Shown here: positions 51,610-60,235 of the stretch, one piece after another
Layout of the letters: each line of letters starts with the position of its first letter
Position numbering within the stretch: the stretch's first letter is position 1
Assembly: GCF_002285635.2 (NCBI RefSeq)
Contig: NZ_CP023049.2
Span: 2,976,001 to 3,040,000, forward strand
Direction of reading: 5' to 3'
DNA length: 64,000 nt
Source: Chryseobacterium piperi
Lineage (GTDB): Bacteria; Bacteroidota; Bacteroidia; Flavobacteriales; Weeksellaceae
The notes under the pieces: model-generated
What the model was told of the DNA's origin: nothing
Databases searched by the model: none
Seen by the model: the letters and a program-made list of their open reading frames with translations, nothing else
Made by a program: the position numbers and the translations under genes

Positions 51610-52854
51610 ATGAATGATGAAGCTAAAAGAAAACAATTAAGAAAATATAAGGCTTTTGCTACAGGATTATTTGTATTGATGGCGGTTATTTTCGTCATTA
51701 CCACCATCTTGCAGAAAACCAATACGTCCCATTGGATAGGATATGTCCGAGCCTTTGCCGAAGCTGCAATGGTAGGAGCATTGGCTGACTGGTTTGCTGT
51801 AACAGCCCTGTTTCGCCATCCCCTTGGCTTACCCATCCCCCATACCAACCTGATTGAAAACAGCAAGGAAAGGCTTGGAGACAACCTGGGAAGTTTTGTG
51901 GTTACAAACTTTCTATCTCCTCAAAATATCCGCCCATACATTCAAAAACTTAAAGTTTCAAATTTTGTTGGTGAATGGCTGACGAAGGAAAAAAACCAGG
52001 AAATCCTTATTAAAAACCTTTCAGATATCGTTCTGGACATTTTGAATAAACTAGACGACTCTGTCGTGAGTGGTTTTATCAGTAAAAAAGTTTCGGAAAT
52101 GACCAATAACATCAAACTCAATGTGATTATTGGAAATGGAATCAATTACCTGCTGGATAAAAATGATCATCAAAGAATCATCACCAATCTTTCAAAACAA
52201 ATCAAAGATTATATTATTGAAAATGATGATATGATTCAGGATCGTGTCAAAAAAGGAAGTTATTCTTTTATTCCTTCATTTGTAGATAACAAAATAGCTG
52301 AAAAAATCGCAAGCGGGCTTTCGGATTTCTTCGGAGAAGTAGAAGAAGATCCTCAGCATGAAATAAGATCTTTAATTACCAAAAAGATTTATGAGTTTTC
52401 AATGGACTTAAAGGAAGACCCTAAATGGGAAGATGAATTCAAAAACATCAAAAACGGATTGCTGAAAAATGACAAACTGAATGAATATTCCAATGACATC
52501 TGGGTATCCATTAAAAGCACCCTGACAAAAGAACTTCAGGAAGACCAGTCTTCTCTTAAAAAGTATATTTCTAAAAACCTGGAGGAGTTTGCACAAAATT
52601 TAAAAACTGACGAACAGCTTCAGAATAAAATAGACCAGTGGGTACGGGTTACCGCTTATAAGTATATTTTAAAAAACACCCACCAATTCGGGAACCTCAT
52701 CAGCTCCACAGTAGGGAACTGGAAAGGAAAAGAACTTAGTGAAAAAATGGAACTGGAAGTAGGAAAAGATTTACAGTTTATCCGGATAAATGGTACTTTG
52801 GTTGGAGGATTAGTCGGTCTGATCATATATACCATCGCTAATTTCTTTATTTGA
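51610..52854 (+). CDS. DUF445 membrane protein
   Basis: A 414-residue protein with an N-terminal hydrophobic helix (about 11-33), a conserved GYVRAFAEAAMVGALADWFAVTALFRHPLGLPIPHTNLI segment (DUF445 signature), a long charged helical region and a C-terminal helix (LVGGLVGLIIYTIANFF). Function unknown. Monocistronic, with a possible -7 box TAAATTTG at 51597-51604 giving a near-leaderless message. Confidence 0.9.
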   Translation: MNDEAKRKQLRKYKAFATGLFVLMAVIFVITTILQKTNTSHWIGYVRAFAEAAMVGALADWFAVTALFRHPLGLPIPHTNLIENSKERLGDNLGSFVVTNFLSPQNIRPYIQKLKVSNFVGEWLTKEKNQEILIKNLSDIVLDILNKLDDSVVSGFISKKVSEMTNNIKLNVIIGNGINYLLDKNDHQRIITNLSKQIKDYIIENDDMIQDRVKKGSYSFIPSFVDNKIAEKIASGLSDFFGEVEEDPQHEIRSLITKKIYEFSMDLKEDPKWEDEFKNIKNGLLKNDKLNEYSNDIWVSIKSTLTKELQEDQSSLKKYISKNLEEFAQNLKTDEQLQNKIDQWVRVTAYKYILKNTHQFGNLISSTVGNWKGKELSEKMELEVGKDLQFIRINGTLVGGLVGLIIYTIANFFI

Positions 52855-53020
52855 TAAAAAAGACAACAACAAATCCTGCTTATACCTTGGTTGTAGATAT
52901 TAATAATGCTTCGGTTATAAAATCGAAACAGATTTAAACATAGAAAACTTTTATTTAGCCCCTAAAGGAGAAATCTCTTGCTGTATTATTTAATTATTGG
53001 AGGCCATTCAAATCGCAATC

Positions 53021-53093
53021 TTGTCATTCTGTAGGAATCTAAGCAAAGTTAGAAGCGGTTGCAATTCGTGCTGAGATTCCTACGGAATGACAA
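53021..53093. repeat. 73-bp palindromic intergenic repeat
   Basis: Arms TTGTCATTCTGTAGGAATCT (53021-53040) and its reverse complement at 53074-53093, one mismatch; AGCA/TGCT extends the stem. The GTCATTC..GGAATCT text is a form I recall as dispersed in Chryseobacterium-like and other genomes. The remainder of the 52855-53186 gap shows no gene. Confidence 0.7.
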
Positions 53094-53186
53094 AAGGGGA
53101 TTAGCTTTTGGGATTAATCGTAATCCGATATCATTTCAACGATAAAGAAGTCATAAAAATAAAATAGCCCAACCTCAATATAATTT

Positions 53187-54209
53187 TTATCTCGGTAATC
53201 TGGAAGCCCTTTTCAAAAGCTCCTTATTGATCTCGTTAATCAATTCCGGGCCTTCGTAGATAAACCCTGTATAAAGCTGTATCAGGCTCGCTCCGGCATC
53301 CAGTTTCTCAATCGCATCTTTTGCAGAATGAATTCCACCAACCCCAATAATTGGAAATGCCCTACCGCTTTTCTCAGAAAGAAAACGGATGACTTCGGTT
53401 GATCTTTTTGTTAAAGGTTTTCCTGAAAGCCCTCCTGTCTCCGATTGGTTTTCAGAAATAAGATTTTCGCGTGAAAGCGTTGTATTGGTAGCAATAACAC
53501 CAGCAATTTTTGTCTCCTTGACAATATCAATAATATCCAATAATTGATCATCAGATAAATCTGGAGCTATTTTTAAAAGAATTGGCTTTGAATTGGGTTT
53601 TTTCGCGTTCATCTTCTGTAAGGTCCCTAAAAGTTGTGTTAAAGGTTCTTTATCCTGAAGCTCGCGAAGGTTTGGAGTATTAGGAGAACTTACGTTCACC
53701 ACAAAGTAATCTACGTAAGGAAAAAGCTTTTCAAAACAAATTTTGTAATCGTTTACTGCTTCCTCATTAGGAGTTACTTTATTTTTACCGATGTTTCCAC
53801 CGATCAATACATTTTTATTTTTCTTAAGTCTTTCAACTGCAGCATCTACTCCTTCATTATTGAATCCCATTCTATTGATGATCGCAGAATCTTCTTTCAA
53901 ACGGAAAAGTCTTTTCTTATCATTCCCTGGCTGTCCTTTTGGTGTCAGCGTTCCAATTTCCACAAAGCCAAATCCAAGATCTGAAAGCTCTTCAAAAAGG
54001 ACAGCATTTTTATCAAAACCAGCTGCCAGTCCAACCGGATTTTTAAATTTCAATCCGAAAACTTCTCTTTCCAGACGTTTATCTTCAATTGGGTTAGGGA
54101 AAAATAATTGGGTTAGAAATCCAAAATTTTTAAGCATTGAAAATGTTAAATAATGAACTTCCTCGGGATCAAATTTGAACAGAATAGGTCTGATGATACT
54201 TTTGTACAT
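53187..54209 (-). CDS. pyrD: Quinone-dependent dihydroorotate dehydrogenase
   Basis: Oxidises dihydroorotate to orotate in pyrimidine synthesis, passing electrons to quinone at the membrane. About 340 residues from [20 protein letters not shown], the class 2 N-terminal helix that contacts the membrane; a TTG six codons upstream is less likely. Landmarks: [56 protein letters not shown] with catalytic Ser, [17 protein letters not shown] and [13 protein letters not shown] -7-like TATTTTTG on the minus strand is at 54225-54232. Confidence 0.96.
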   Translation of the reverse strand: MYKSIIRPILFKFDPEEVHYLTFSMLKNFGFLTQLFFPNPIEDKRLEREVFGLKFKNPVGLAAGFDKNAVLFEELSDLGFGFVEIGTLTPKGQPGNDKKRLFRLKEDSAIINRMGFNNEGVDAAVERLKKNKNVLIGGNIGKNKVTPNEEAVNDYKICFEKLFPYVDYFVVNVSSPNTPNLRELQDKEPLTQLLGTLQKMNAKKPNSKPILLKIAPDLSDDQLLDIIDIVKETKIAGVIATNTTLSRENLISENQSETGGLSGKPLTKRSTEVIRFLSEKSGRAFPIIGVGGIHSAKDAIEKLDAGASLIQLYTGFIYEGPELINEINKELLKRASRLPR

Positions 54210-54309
54210 TGAAAAAAAGTTTGACAAAAATACTCAAATTAAAATCAATTGTCATAATAACTTATGATATTTTATCAAAAAATGAAATCAAACTACCACA
54301 TGTCAATGG

Positions 54310-55005
54310 TTAAGAATATGAACTCAAATCGAAATTTAAAATATCTCCTACTCTTTTAAATTCACTATCGACAGTTGCATTTACCGTAATTCTTTGGTTA
54401 GAAATAGGGTGATTAAAAACCAATTGATGGGCGTGAAGCGTCATTTTGTTGATGCCAAATGTTTGAAGCCACAACTTATTTTGTTTGTTGCATCCGTGCT
54501 TACGACAACCTAGAATAGGGTGTAAAATGTGCTTAAAATGTTTTCTCAACTGATGAAACCTTCCTGTTTCAGGAATGGCTTCAACTAAACAATATCTTGA
54601 AGTTTGATGTTTTAAAAAAGGTAATTCTATTTCTGAAGTCTGTAAACGATGATAATACGTAATCGCGTTTTGCCTGACTTCGTTTTCATTAATTAAATCA
54701 TAATCAATAGTTTCTTCTTCTTTTGCCCAACCACGAAGAATTGCGATGTATTTCTTTTCAACCTGTCGTGTAGCAAATTCCTCACTCATGATTTTCAACG
54801 TTTCTTTATCTAAAGTGAACAGCAAAACACCCGAAGTTTTTCGGTCAAGGCGATGTACGGGAAAAACATATTGCCCAATCTGCTTTCTCAATTCCTGGAT
54901 AGCATAAGTATCTGCTTCCCCAGAATAAAAAGACTTATGTACCAATAATCCGCTTGGTTTATTAATAGCAATAAGATGTTCGTCGCGGTAAAGAATTTCT
55001 AACAT
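54310..55005 (-). CDS. RluA-family pseudouridine synthase (TruC-like)
   Basis: Isomerises uridine to pseudouridine in RNA; the short form without an S4 domain resembles TruC (tRNA U65). Start at MLEILYRDEHLIAINKPSGLL; longer frames add 31 residues unlike the family. Catalytic HRLDRKTSGVLLF carries the Asp; later RFHQLRKHFKHILHPILGCRKHG and MTLHAHQLVFNHP. RNA target cannot be fixed from sequence. Confidence 0.9.
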   Translation of the reverse strand: MLEILYRDEHLIAINKPSGLLVHKSFYSGEADTYAIQELRKQIGQYVFPVHRLDRKTSGVLLFTLDKETLKIMSEEFATRQVEKKYIAILRGWAKEEETIDYDLINENEVRQNAITYYHRLQTSEIELPFLKHQTSRYCLVEAIPETGRFHQLRKHFKHILHPILGCRKHGCNKQNKLWLQTFGINKMTLHAHQLVFNHPISNQRITVNATVDSEFKRVGDILNFDLSSYS

Positions 55006-55158
55006 GGGACAAAAGTAGAAATTTTCGACTGATCTGGCAGTGGATTGTAACGGCATCCTTTTGCCAAGCAAAAATATAATGGAAAACAGCTTTCTCACTC
55101 ATGATAAACCTCATCTGAAATCCTCATGAATTTTATTATTTTCGCGAAAATTATTTTC

Positions 55159-55683
55159 ATGAAAAAACAACTATTCTTTGTGCTTTTGCTAAGCCTTATT
55201 TCACTTAGCTCTTATGCACAGGCGTCTGATTCTATTCAACTAGGCACAACCAATAAAACTCTTTTTATCAAAGGAAATCAAACCTTTAAATATTCTGAAT
55301 ATAAAAAGGTATTCAGTAATCCTGATGCTTTAAAGTATGCAAAAAAAGCACGCTCAAAATCTACTCTGGGAAATATCTTTGGATTCACAGGAGGGGCTTT
55401 AATGGGAGCAGGCCTGGTAAAAGCATTACAAAAAGATAAAACGATATACACGAACCTTGGAGATGGTAGGGCAGCTTCCATGACCTATAAAAATAATTAT
55501 GGAGGATGGGCTCTCGTAGGAATTGGAGCAGGTGTTACTATTGTCGGGATTGTCATTAATTCCGGAACAAAAAAACAACTGAAAAAAGCAATCGATCTTG
55601 AAAATAGCTCTGAGACAAAGGATCTGACTTATTATAAGGTGGGATTCATCGGTAACGGAGCCTATTTAAGCTATAACTTTTAG
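55159..55683 (+). CDS. Exported hypothetical protein with glycine-rich membrane segments
   Basis: 174 residues from MKKQLFFVLLLSLISLSSYAQ, a clear signal peptide; an upstream Met adds 11 residues. Two Gly-rich hydrophobic stretches follow (NIFGFTGGALMGAGLVKAL and GGWALVGIGAGVTIVGIVINSG), separated by a charged loop, and the chain ends in aromatic YLSYNF. This pattern suggests an envelope or outer-membrane-associated protein. Family not recognised. Monocistronic, followed by a terminator. Confidence 0.75.
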   Translation: MKKQLFFVLLLSLISLSSYAQASDSIQLGTTNKTLFIKGNQTFKYSEYKKVFSNPDALKYAKKARSKSTLGNIFGFTGGALMGAGLVKALQKDKTIYTNLGDGRAASMTYKNNYGGWALVGIGAGVTIVGIVINSGTKKQLKKAIDLENSSETKDLTYYKVGFIGNGAYLSYNF

Positions 55684-55694
55684 GTAATACATAA

Positions 55695-55723
55695 GAAAAG
55701 GCAGTTTTTTAACTGCTTTTTTT
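55695..55723 (+). terminator. Intrinsic terminator
   Basis: GCAGTT/AACTGC stem (55701-55716) with A-run before and seven T after. Confidence 0.8.
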
Positions 55724-55733
55724 GTTGAATTCC

Positions 55734-55763
55734 ATGAATTTGGAATCCAAATTCATATTTTTG
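55734..55763 (+). promoter_or_regulatory. Perfect 23-bp palindrome abutting the glyS -7 box
   Basis: Arms ATGAATTTGGA and TCCAAATTCAT around a single A (55734-55756), ending exactly where the -7 box TATTTTTG (55756-55763) begins. glyS starts 22 bp later. The site lies over the usual -33 region, as an operator would; an inert hairpin cannot be excluded. Confidence 0.6.
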
Positions 55764-55785
55764 CACATTAGACGTTAAAAAAATT

Positions 55786-57327
55786 ATGGCAAAGCAAGAA
55801 GATGTTTTCAAGAAAGTGATTTCTCACGCTAAAGAGTATGGTTTTATTTTCCCTTCCAGTGAGATCTATGATGGTTTATCCGCTGTTTATGATTATGGGC
55901 AAAATGGTGCTGAACTGAAAAATAATATCAAACAATATTGGTGGAAAGCTATGGTACAGCTTAACGAAAATATTGTGGGTATTGATTCGGCCATCCTTAT
56001 GCACCCTACTACCTGGAAAGCCTCAGGCCACGTAGACGCTTTCAATGATCCATTGATTGACAATAAAGATTCAAAAAAACGTTTCAGAGCTGACGTTTTG
56101 GTAGAAGACTATTGCGCCAAAATTGAAGACAAGGAAAACAAAGAGATTGAAAAGGCAGCCAAAAGATTCGGAGATTCTTTTGATAAGGCTCAGTTTGAAG
56201 CTACTAATCCAAAAATTTTAGAATACAGAGCAAAAAGAGAGGCTATTCTTTCAAGATTAGCAAAATCTCTGGAGAACGAAGATCTTGCTGATGTAAAAGC
56301 CTTGATTGAGGAACTTGAAATTGCAGATCCTGATACAGGTTCTAAAAACTGGACTGATGTAAGACAGTTCAACCTAATGTTTGGAACTAAACTCGGAGCT
56401 TCTGCAGAAAATGCGATGGATCTTTATTTAAGACCAGAAACAGCTCAGGGTATCTTTGTTAACTTCTTAAATGTACAAAAAACATCACGTCACAGACTTC
56501 CTTTTGGTATTGCCCAAATTGGTAAGGCATTCAGAAACGAGATCGTTGCAAGACAGTTTATTTTCAGAATGCGTGAATTTGAACAAATGGAAATGCAATT
56601 CTTTGTAGCTCCGGGAACAGAGCTTGAATTCTACGAACAGTGGAAAACCAAACGTCTGAACTGGCACCTTGCTTTAGGTTTAGGAGACAGCAATTACAGA
56701 TTCCATGACCATGAAAAGCTGGCACATTACGCTAACGCTGCAGCTGATATCGAATTTAATTTCCCGTTTGGATTCAAAGAATTAGAAGGTATTCACTCAA
56801 GAACTGATTTCGATTTAAAAGCTCATGAAAAGCATTCAGGAAGAAAACTTCAGTTCTTCGATCCGGAAAGAAATGAAAACTACGTTCCTTATGTAGTAGA
56901 AACTTCTGTGGGTCTGGACAGATTATTCCTTTCCATATTCTCTCACTGTTTAAAAGACGAAGTACTGGAAGATGGCTCTGAAAGAACCGTATTATCCCTA
57001 CCTCCGGCTTTAGCTCCAGTGAAGGCAGCCATTCTTCCATTGATGAAGAAAGATGGTTTGGCAGAGTATGCTGAGAAAATATTCAATGATCTGAAATATG
57101 ATTTCAACTTATTCTATGAAGAAAAAGATGCTATTGGAAAACGATACAGAAGACAGGATGCCATCGGTACTCCTTATTGTATTACGGTAGACCATGATTC
57201 CCTTAACGATCATACGGTAACGATACGAGACAGAGATACAATGCAGCAGGAAAGAGTTCCGGTATCTGAGCTCAGAAGGATCATCGATGAGAAAACCAAT
57301 TTCAGAAATTTACTTTCGAAAATATAA
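55786..57327 (+). CDS. glyS: Glycine--tRNA ligase (homodimeric type)
   Basis: Class II synthetase charging tRNA-Gly, 513 residues of the alpha2 type rather than the alpha2beta2 type. Landmarks: FKKVISHAKEYGFIFPSSEIYDGLSAVYDYGQNGAEL at the N-terminus, RPETAQGIFVNF, motif 2 FRNEIVARQFIFRMREFEQMEMQ, FGFKELEGIHSRTDFDL, YVVETSVGLDRLFLSI (motif 3) and anticodon-binding domain with DAIGTPYCITVDHDSL. Monocistronic between two terminators. Confidence 0.97.
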   Translation: MAKQEDVFKKVISHAKEYGFIFPSSEIYDGLSAVYDYGQNGAELKNNIKQYWWKAMVQLNENIVGIDSAILMHPTTWKASGHVDAFNDPLIDNKDSKKRFRADVLVEDYCAKIEDKENKEIEKAAKRFGDSFDKAQFEATNPKILEYRAKREAILSRLAKSLENEDLADVKALIEELEIADPDTGSKNWTDVRQFNLMFGTKLGASAENAMDLYLRPETAQGIFVNFLNVQKTSRHRLPFGIAQIGKAFRNEIVARQFIFRMREFEQMEMQFFVAPGTELEFYEQWKTKRLNWHLALGLGDSNYRFHDHEKLAHYANAAADIEFNFPFGFKELEGIHSRTDFDLKAHEKHSGRKLQFFDPERNENYVPYVVETSVGLDRLFLSIFSHCLKDEVLEDGSERTVLSLPPALAPVKAAILPLMKKDGLAEYAEKIFNDLKYDFNLFYEEKDAIGKRYRRQDAIGTPYCITVDHDSLNDHTVTIRDRDTMQQERVPVSELRRIIDEKTNFRNLLSKI

Positions 57328-57337
57328 ATATTATAAG

Positions 57338-57371
57338 GAGGCTGTTTCACTTTTGAGACAGCCTCTTTTTT
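57338..57371 (+). terminator. Intrinsic terminator after glyS
   Basis: Arms GAGGCTGTTTCA and TGAGACAGCCTC (one mismatch), followed by six T. Confidence 0.9.
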
Positions 57372-57542
57372 ATTTTGGTGACGAAATTCCCCCATAAAAT
57401 ATTCGGGCATTTATATGGAGAATGATCTATTCTCTAACTTTATCAATCTGATAATCCTATTTTTGGCTTTTGACATCTGTTCTTTTTACTTAATATCAAA
57501 TAAATTAGTATTTTTGGCAGAATTTGAATTAAAATGATAACC

Positions 57543-58364
57543 ATGAAAAAACTATTTATTTCGTCGCTGGTTTTAGCAGCGATGTCAAGTTGCGGTTCTT
57601 CGGATGATACTTTACCTGAAGTAAACAACAACAACAATGGAGGCACACCTCTTCTTTTAACAAAAGCCACTGAAGTTACAGATGACGGACAAACATACAC
57701 AGTACAGTTTAAGTATGATGGTGATCGTTTAATCGAGTCATACAATAATGTTGAACAGGAGAAAACAGTTTATACTTATAATGGGGATAATATTATCAAA
57801 ACTGAAGACTATGAGGCTGGTGTCATGAAAATGATGCGCGAATTCACTTATACCAACGGTAGAGTGAGTTCTGAAAAGGTAACCAATAAAAATGCCGGAA
57901 CGCTGGTATATACAAAAGCCTTTCAATACATAAGTGCAACTCATGTTAAGTTTAACGAATACTCAAGTTCTACGTTTAACCCATCAACAGGGGTACACTC
58001 TGATATTAAATTTTCACAGAACGATGTACAGCTGTCATCTGGAGGTAATATTGCAACAATGGTATCTGTTGATAATGGAAGAACAACAACCTCTACCTAT
58101 AATTACGATACCAAGAACCATCCTATGAAAAATATAAGAGGGTACTTAAAAATAGATTTATTTTATTTAAGTGATGGTGAATTGGGATACAATAATCTAC
58201 TCAATATGAGCAGTAATTATTCCGGAACAGTTTCCGGAAGTCTTGGGTCTACTGCTACGCATACTTATAATGCCAATAACTTTCCTACAAAAACGGTTAT
58301 GAACTATACATCTACTACATTCCCTGCAAGTTCAACGACTTATACTTATGAGTATAATCAATAA
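57543..58364 (+). CDS. Lipoprotein with YD/RHS-like repeat strands
   Basis: About 273 residues from MKKLFISSLVLAAMSSC with lipobox MSSC (Cys17), then an Asn-rich linker. The body consists of short repeated beta-hairpin units rich in Tyr/Asp (FKYDGDRLIESY, TYNGDNIIKTEDY, FTYTNGRVSSEKV, YNYDTKNHPMKNI, HTYNANNFPTKTV) resembling single YD-type repeats. Such proteins are common in flavobacteria and have no defined role. Surface-exposed or periplasmic. Monocistronic with terminators on both sides. Confidence 0.82.
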   Translation: MKKLFISSLVLAAMSSCGSSDDTLPEVNNNNNGGTPLLLTKATEVTDDGQTYTVQFKYDGDRLIESYNNVEQEKTVYTYNGDNIIKTEDYEAGVMKMMREFTYTNGRVSSEKVTNKNAGTLVYTKAFQYISATHVKFNEYSSSTFNPSTGVHSDIKFSQNDVQLSSGGNIATMVSVDNGRTTTSTYNYDTKNHPMKNIRGYLKIDLFYLSDGELGYNNLLNMSSNYSGTVSGSLGSTATHTYNANNFPTKTVMNYTSTTFPASSTTYTYEYNQ

Positions 58365-58388
58365 TTTTATGCCGTTTTCAAAATATTT

Positions 58389-58415
58389 AGCCTTGATTTT
58401 TTCAAGGCTTTTTTT
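58389..58415 (+). terminator. Intrinsic terminator
   Basis: AGCCTTGA / TCAAGGCT with TTTTT loop and long T-tail. Confidence 0.88.
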
Positions 58416-58464
58416 ATATCCTTTTTTTAAATAGATTTGTTTTTAAACCAATTCCGATATATTT

Positions 58465-59604
58465 ATGGGACTGCTTATTTTGCAAGGCTTTTTAATTTGT
58501 ATTATCGTGCTGATTATCCTTATGTATATTCTGGGATACGGCTACTTGTTTAATGGGATTTCTAAAACCTACCTGAGGGGGAAATTAAGTGCCAACATTG
58601 ATGATGGAAAACTCTTTACCAGCAATCCAATTACGACTGAAAGCCCTAGGCTCTGGGAAGAAGACCCTTTGTATAATAAAATAGAATTGCCCAAAAACAT
58701 TCTTGATGATTTAACTCATTCTAACACCGCTTCCTTTTTAGTCATTAAAGACGGAAAACTAATTCATGAGCAATATTGGAACGGATATACTCAGCTTTCC
58801 AAAACCAATTCTTTCTCTATGGCCAAAGCGGTTACAGTAATGCTTTTGGGAAAAGCCCTGGAGGAGGGTAAAATAAAAAATATTGATGAAAAGTTTACCG
58901 ATTTCTTTGAAGATTTTAAACAGAAAAAATTCGGAACTGATCTGACATTAAAAAATCTGGCGCAAATGGAAGCAGCTCTGGATTGGGATGAGGATTACAA
59001 AAACCCTTTTCTTCCCAACGCGAAAGCTTATTATGGAAGAAGCCTTGCCAAAGCAGCTTTTTCCAGAAAGCTTACTGCAGAACCCGGTAAACAATTTGAA
59101 TATCAAAGCGGAGCTACTCAGCTATTAGGTTTTGCCATTCAAAAAGCGGTTAACCAGACATTGGCAAGTTATCTATCCGAAAAGTTCTGGACTCCATTGG
59201 GGATGGAACAAAATGCGGAATGGAGTACGGACGAAAGCGGAATGGAAAAAACATACTGCTGTATTCATTCCAATGCAAGAGATTTCGCTAAGCTAGGGCA
59301 GCTATTTCTCGATAATGGAAAGGCAGATGATGTCCAGGTGCTTAATTCCGATTTTATTGAACAAATGAGAACTCCTACCGAAAACTCAGAAGACATTTAT
59401 GGGATGGGGCTTTGGATTAACCACGACAATCCAATAAAGCATTACTACTTTTTAGGCCTTCAGGGGCAATATATCATCATGGTTCCGGATCACAAGATGG
59501 TTATTGTAAGAACCGGAAGCTATGAAAACTTACCTAAGAATGACAGAGGAAGACCTGATCAGGTAAAATTTCTAGTCAACGAAACCGTACAACTATTTCA
59601 GTAA
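58465..59604 (+). CDS. Membrane-anchored serine hydrolase (beta-lactamase/class C fold)
   Basis: 379 residues with one N-terminal membrane helix (about 3-27) and a penicillin-binding-protein-like domain. SxxK motif SMAK (Ser118, Lys121); second motif in FEYQSGATQLLG; third region near GMGLWINHDN and later GLQGQYIIM. Members act as esterases, peptidases or beta-lactamases; nothing specific points to antibiotic resistance. It ends 4 bp before the next gene, so they form an operon. Confidence 0.88.
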   Translation: MGLLILQGFLICIIVLIILMYILGYGYLFNGISKTYLRGKLSANIDDGKLFTSNPITTESPRLWEEDPLYNKIELPKNILDDLTHSNTASFLVIKDGKLIHEQYWNGYTQLSKTNSFSMAKAVTVMLLGKALEEGKIKNIDEKFTDFFEDFKQKKFGTDLTLKNLAQMEAALDWDEDYKNPFLPNAKAYYGRSLAKAAFSRKLTAEPGKQFEYQSGATQLLGFAIQKAVNQTLASYLSEKFWTPLGMEQNAEWSTDESGMEKTYCCIHSNARDFAKLGQLFLDNGKADDVQVLNSDFIEQMRTPTENSEDIYGMGLWINHDNPIKHYYFLGLQGQYIIMVPDHKMVIVRTGSYENLPKNDRGRPDQVKFLVNETVQLFQ

Positions 59605-59608
59605 AAAG

Positions 59609-60226
59609 ATGGAAAAATACAGCCAAAAAATCGACGAATACATTGAAAAATCCCAGGATTTTGCGAAGCCTATTTTAAATTACATCCGTGAAACCGTTCA
59701 TGAGTTCTGTCCGGATGTTGAAGAAACGATGAAATGGAATTTTCCTCATTTTATCTACAAAGGAAAGAATCTTTGTGCGATGGCTTCATTTAAGCAACAT
59801 TGTACTTTTGGATTCTGGTTGGAAAAAGAAATGAAAACGATGCGGGAAACCACCCGGGATATTGAAAAAAACTCGATGTTCAGCCTGGGCAAAATCACAA
59901 AAATTCAGGATCTCCCTTCAAAACCTCAGCTAAAAAAAGCGATATTGGAAGCAATGGAACTTAATGATATGGGAGTTACTCTTAAAAAAGCACCTGTTTC
60001 CAAAACCGAAGCTATAATTCATGAAGACTTTCAAAAAGCATTAAACGATCATAAAAAAGCATTGGAGGTTTTCCACAACGCCTCTCTTTCTTTCAGAAAA
60101 GAATATGCGCTATGGATTTCGGAGGCCAAAACGGAGGCCACAAGAAATAAAAGAATAGAACAGGCTTTGGAATGGATTGCAGGAGGAAAAGGAAGAAACT
60201 GGAAATATGAGAAAAAACCTTCTTAA
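59609..60226 (+). CDS. YdeI/OmpD-associated family protein with DUF1801 domain
   Basis: 205-residue soluble protein. The N-terminal DUF1801 part has YIRETVHEFCPDVEETMKWNFPHFIYKG and MASFKQHCTFGFW; the C-terminal YdeI-type helical part has DFQKALNDHKKALEVFHNAS, EYALWISEAKTEATRNKRIEQALEWIAGGK. YdeI proteins are linked to stress and cationic-peptide tolerance in enterobacteria, weak guidance here. Co-transcribed with the serine hydrolase. Confidence 0.85.
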   Translation: MEKYSQKIDEYIEKSQDFAKPILNYIRETVHEFCPDVEETMKWNFPHFIYKGKNLCAMASFKQHCTFGFWLEKEMKTMRETTRDIEKNSMFSLGKITKIQDLPSKPQLKKAILEAMELNDMGVTLKKAPVSKTEAIIHEDFQKALNDHKKALEVFHNASLSFRKEYALWISEAKTEATRNKRIEQALEWIAGGKGRNWKYEKKPS

Positions 60227-60235
60227 CCTAAAATC

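Noticed and set aside
58465..59604. Antibiotic-resistance beta-lactamase
   Set aside because: Only the general SxxK hydrolase fold is visible, with a membrane anchor; nothing specific to beta-lactam resistance.
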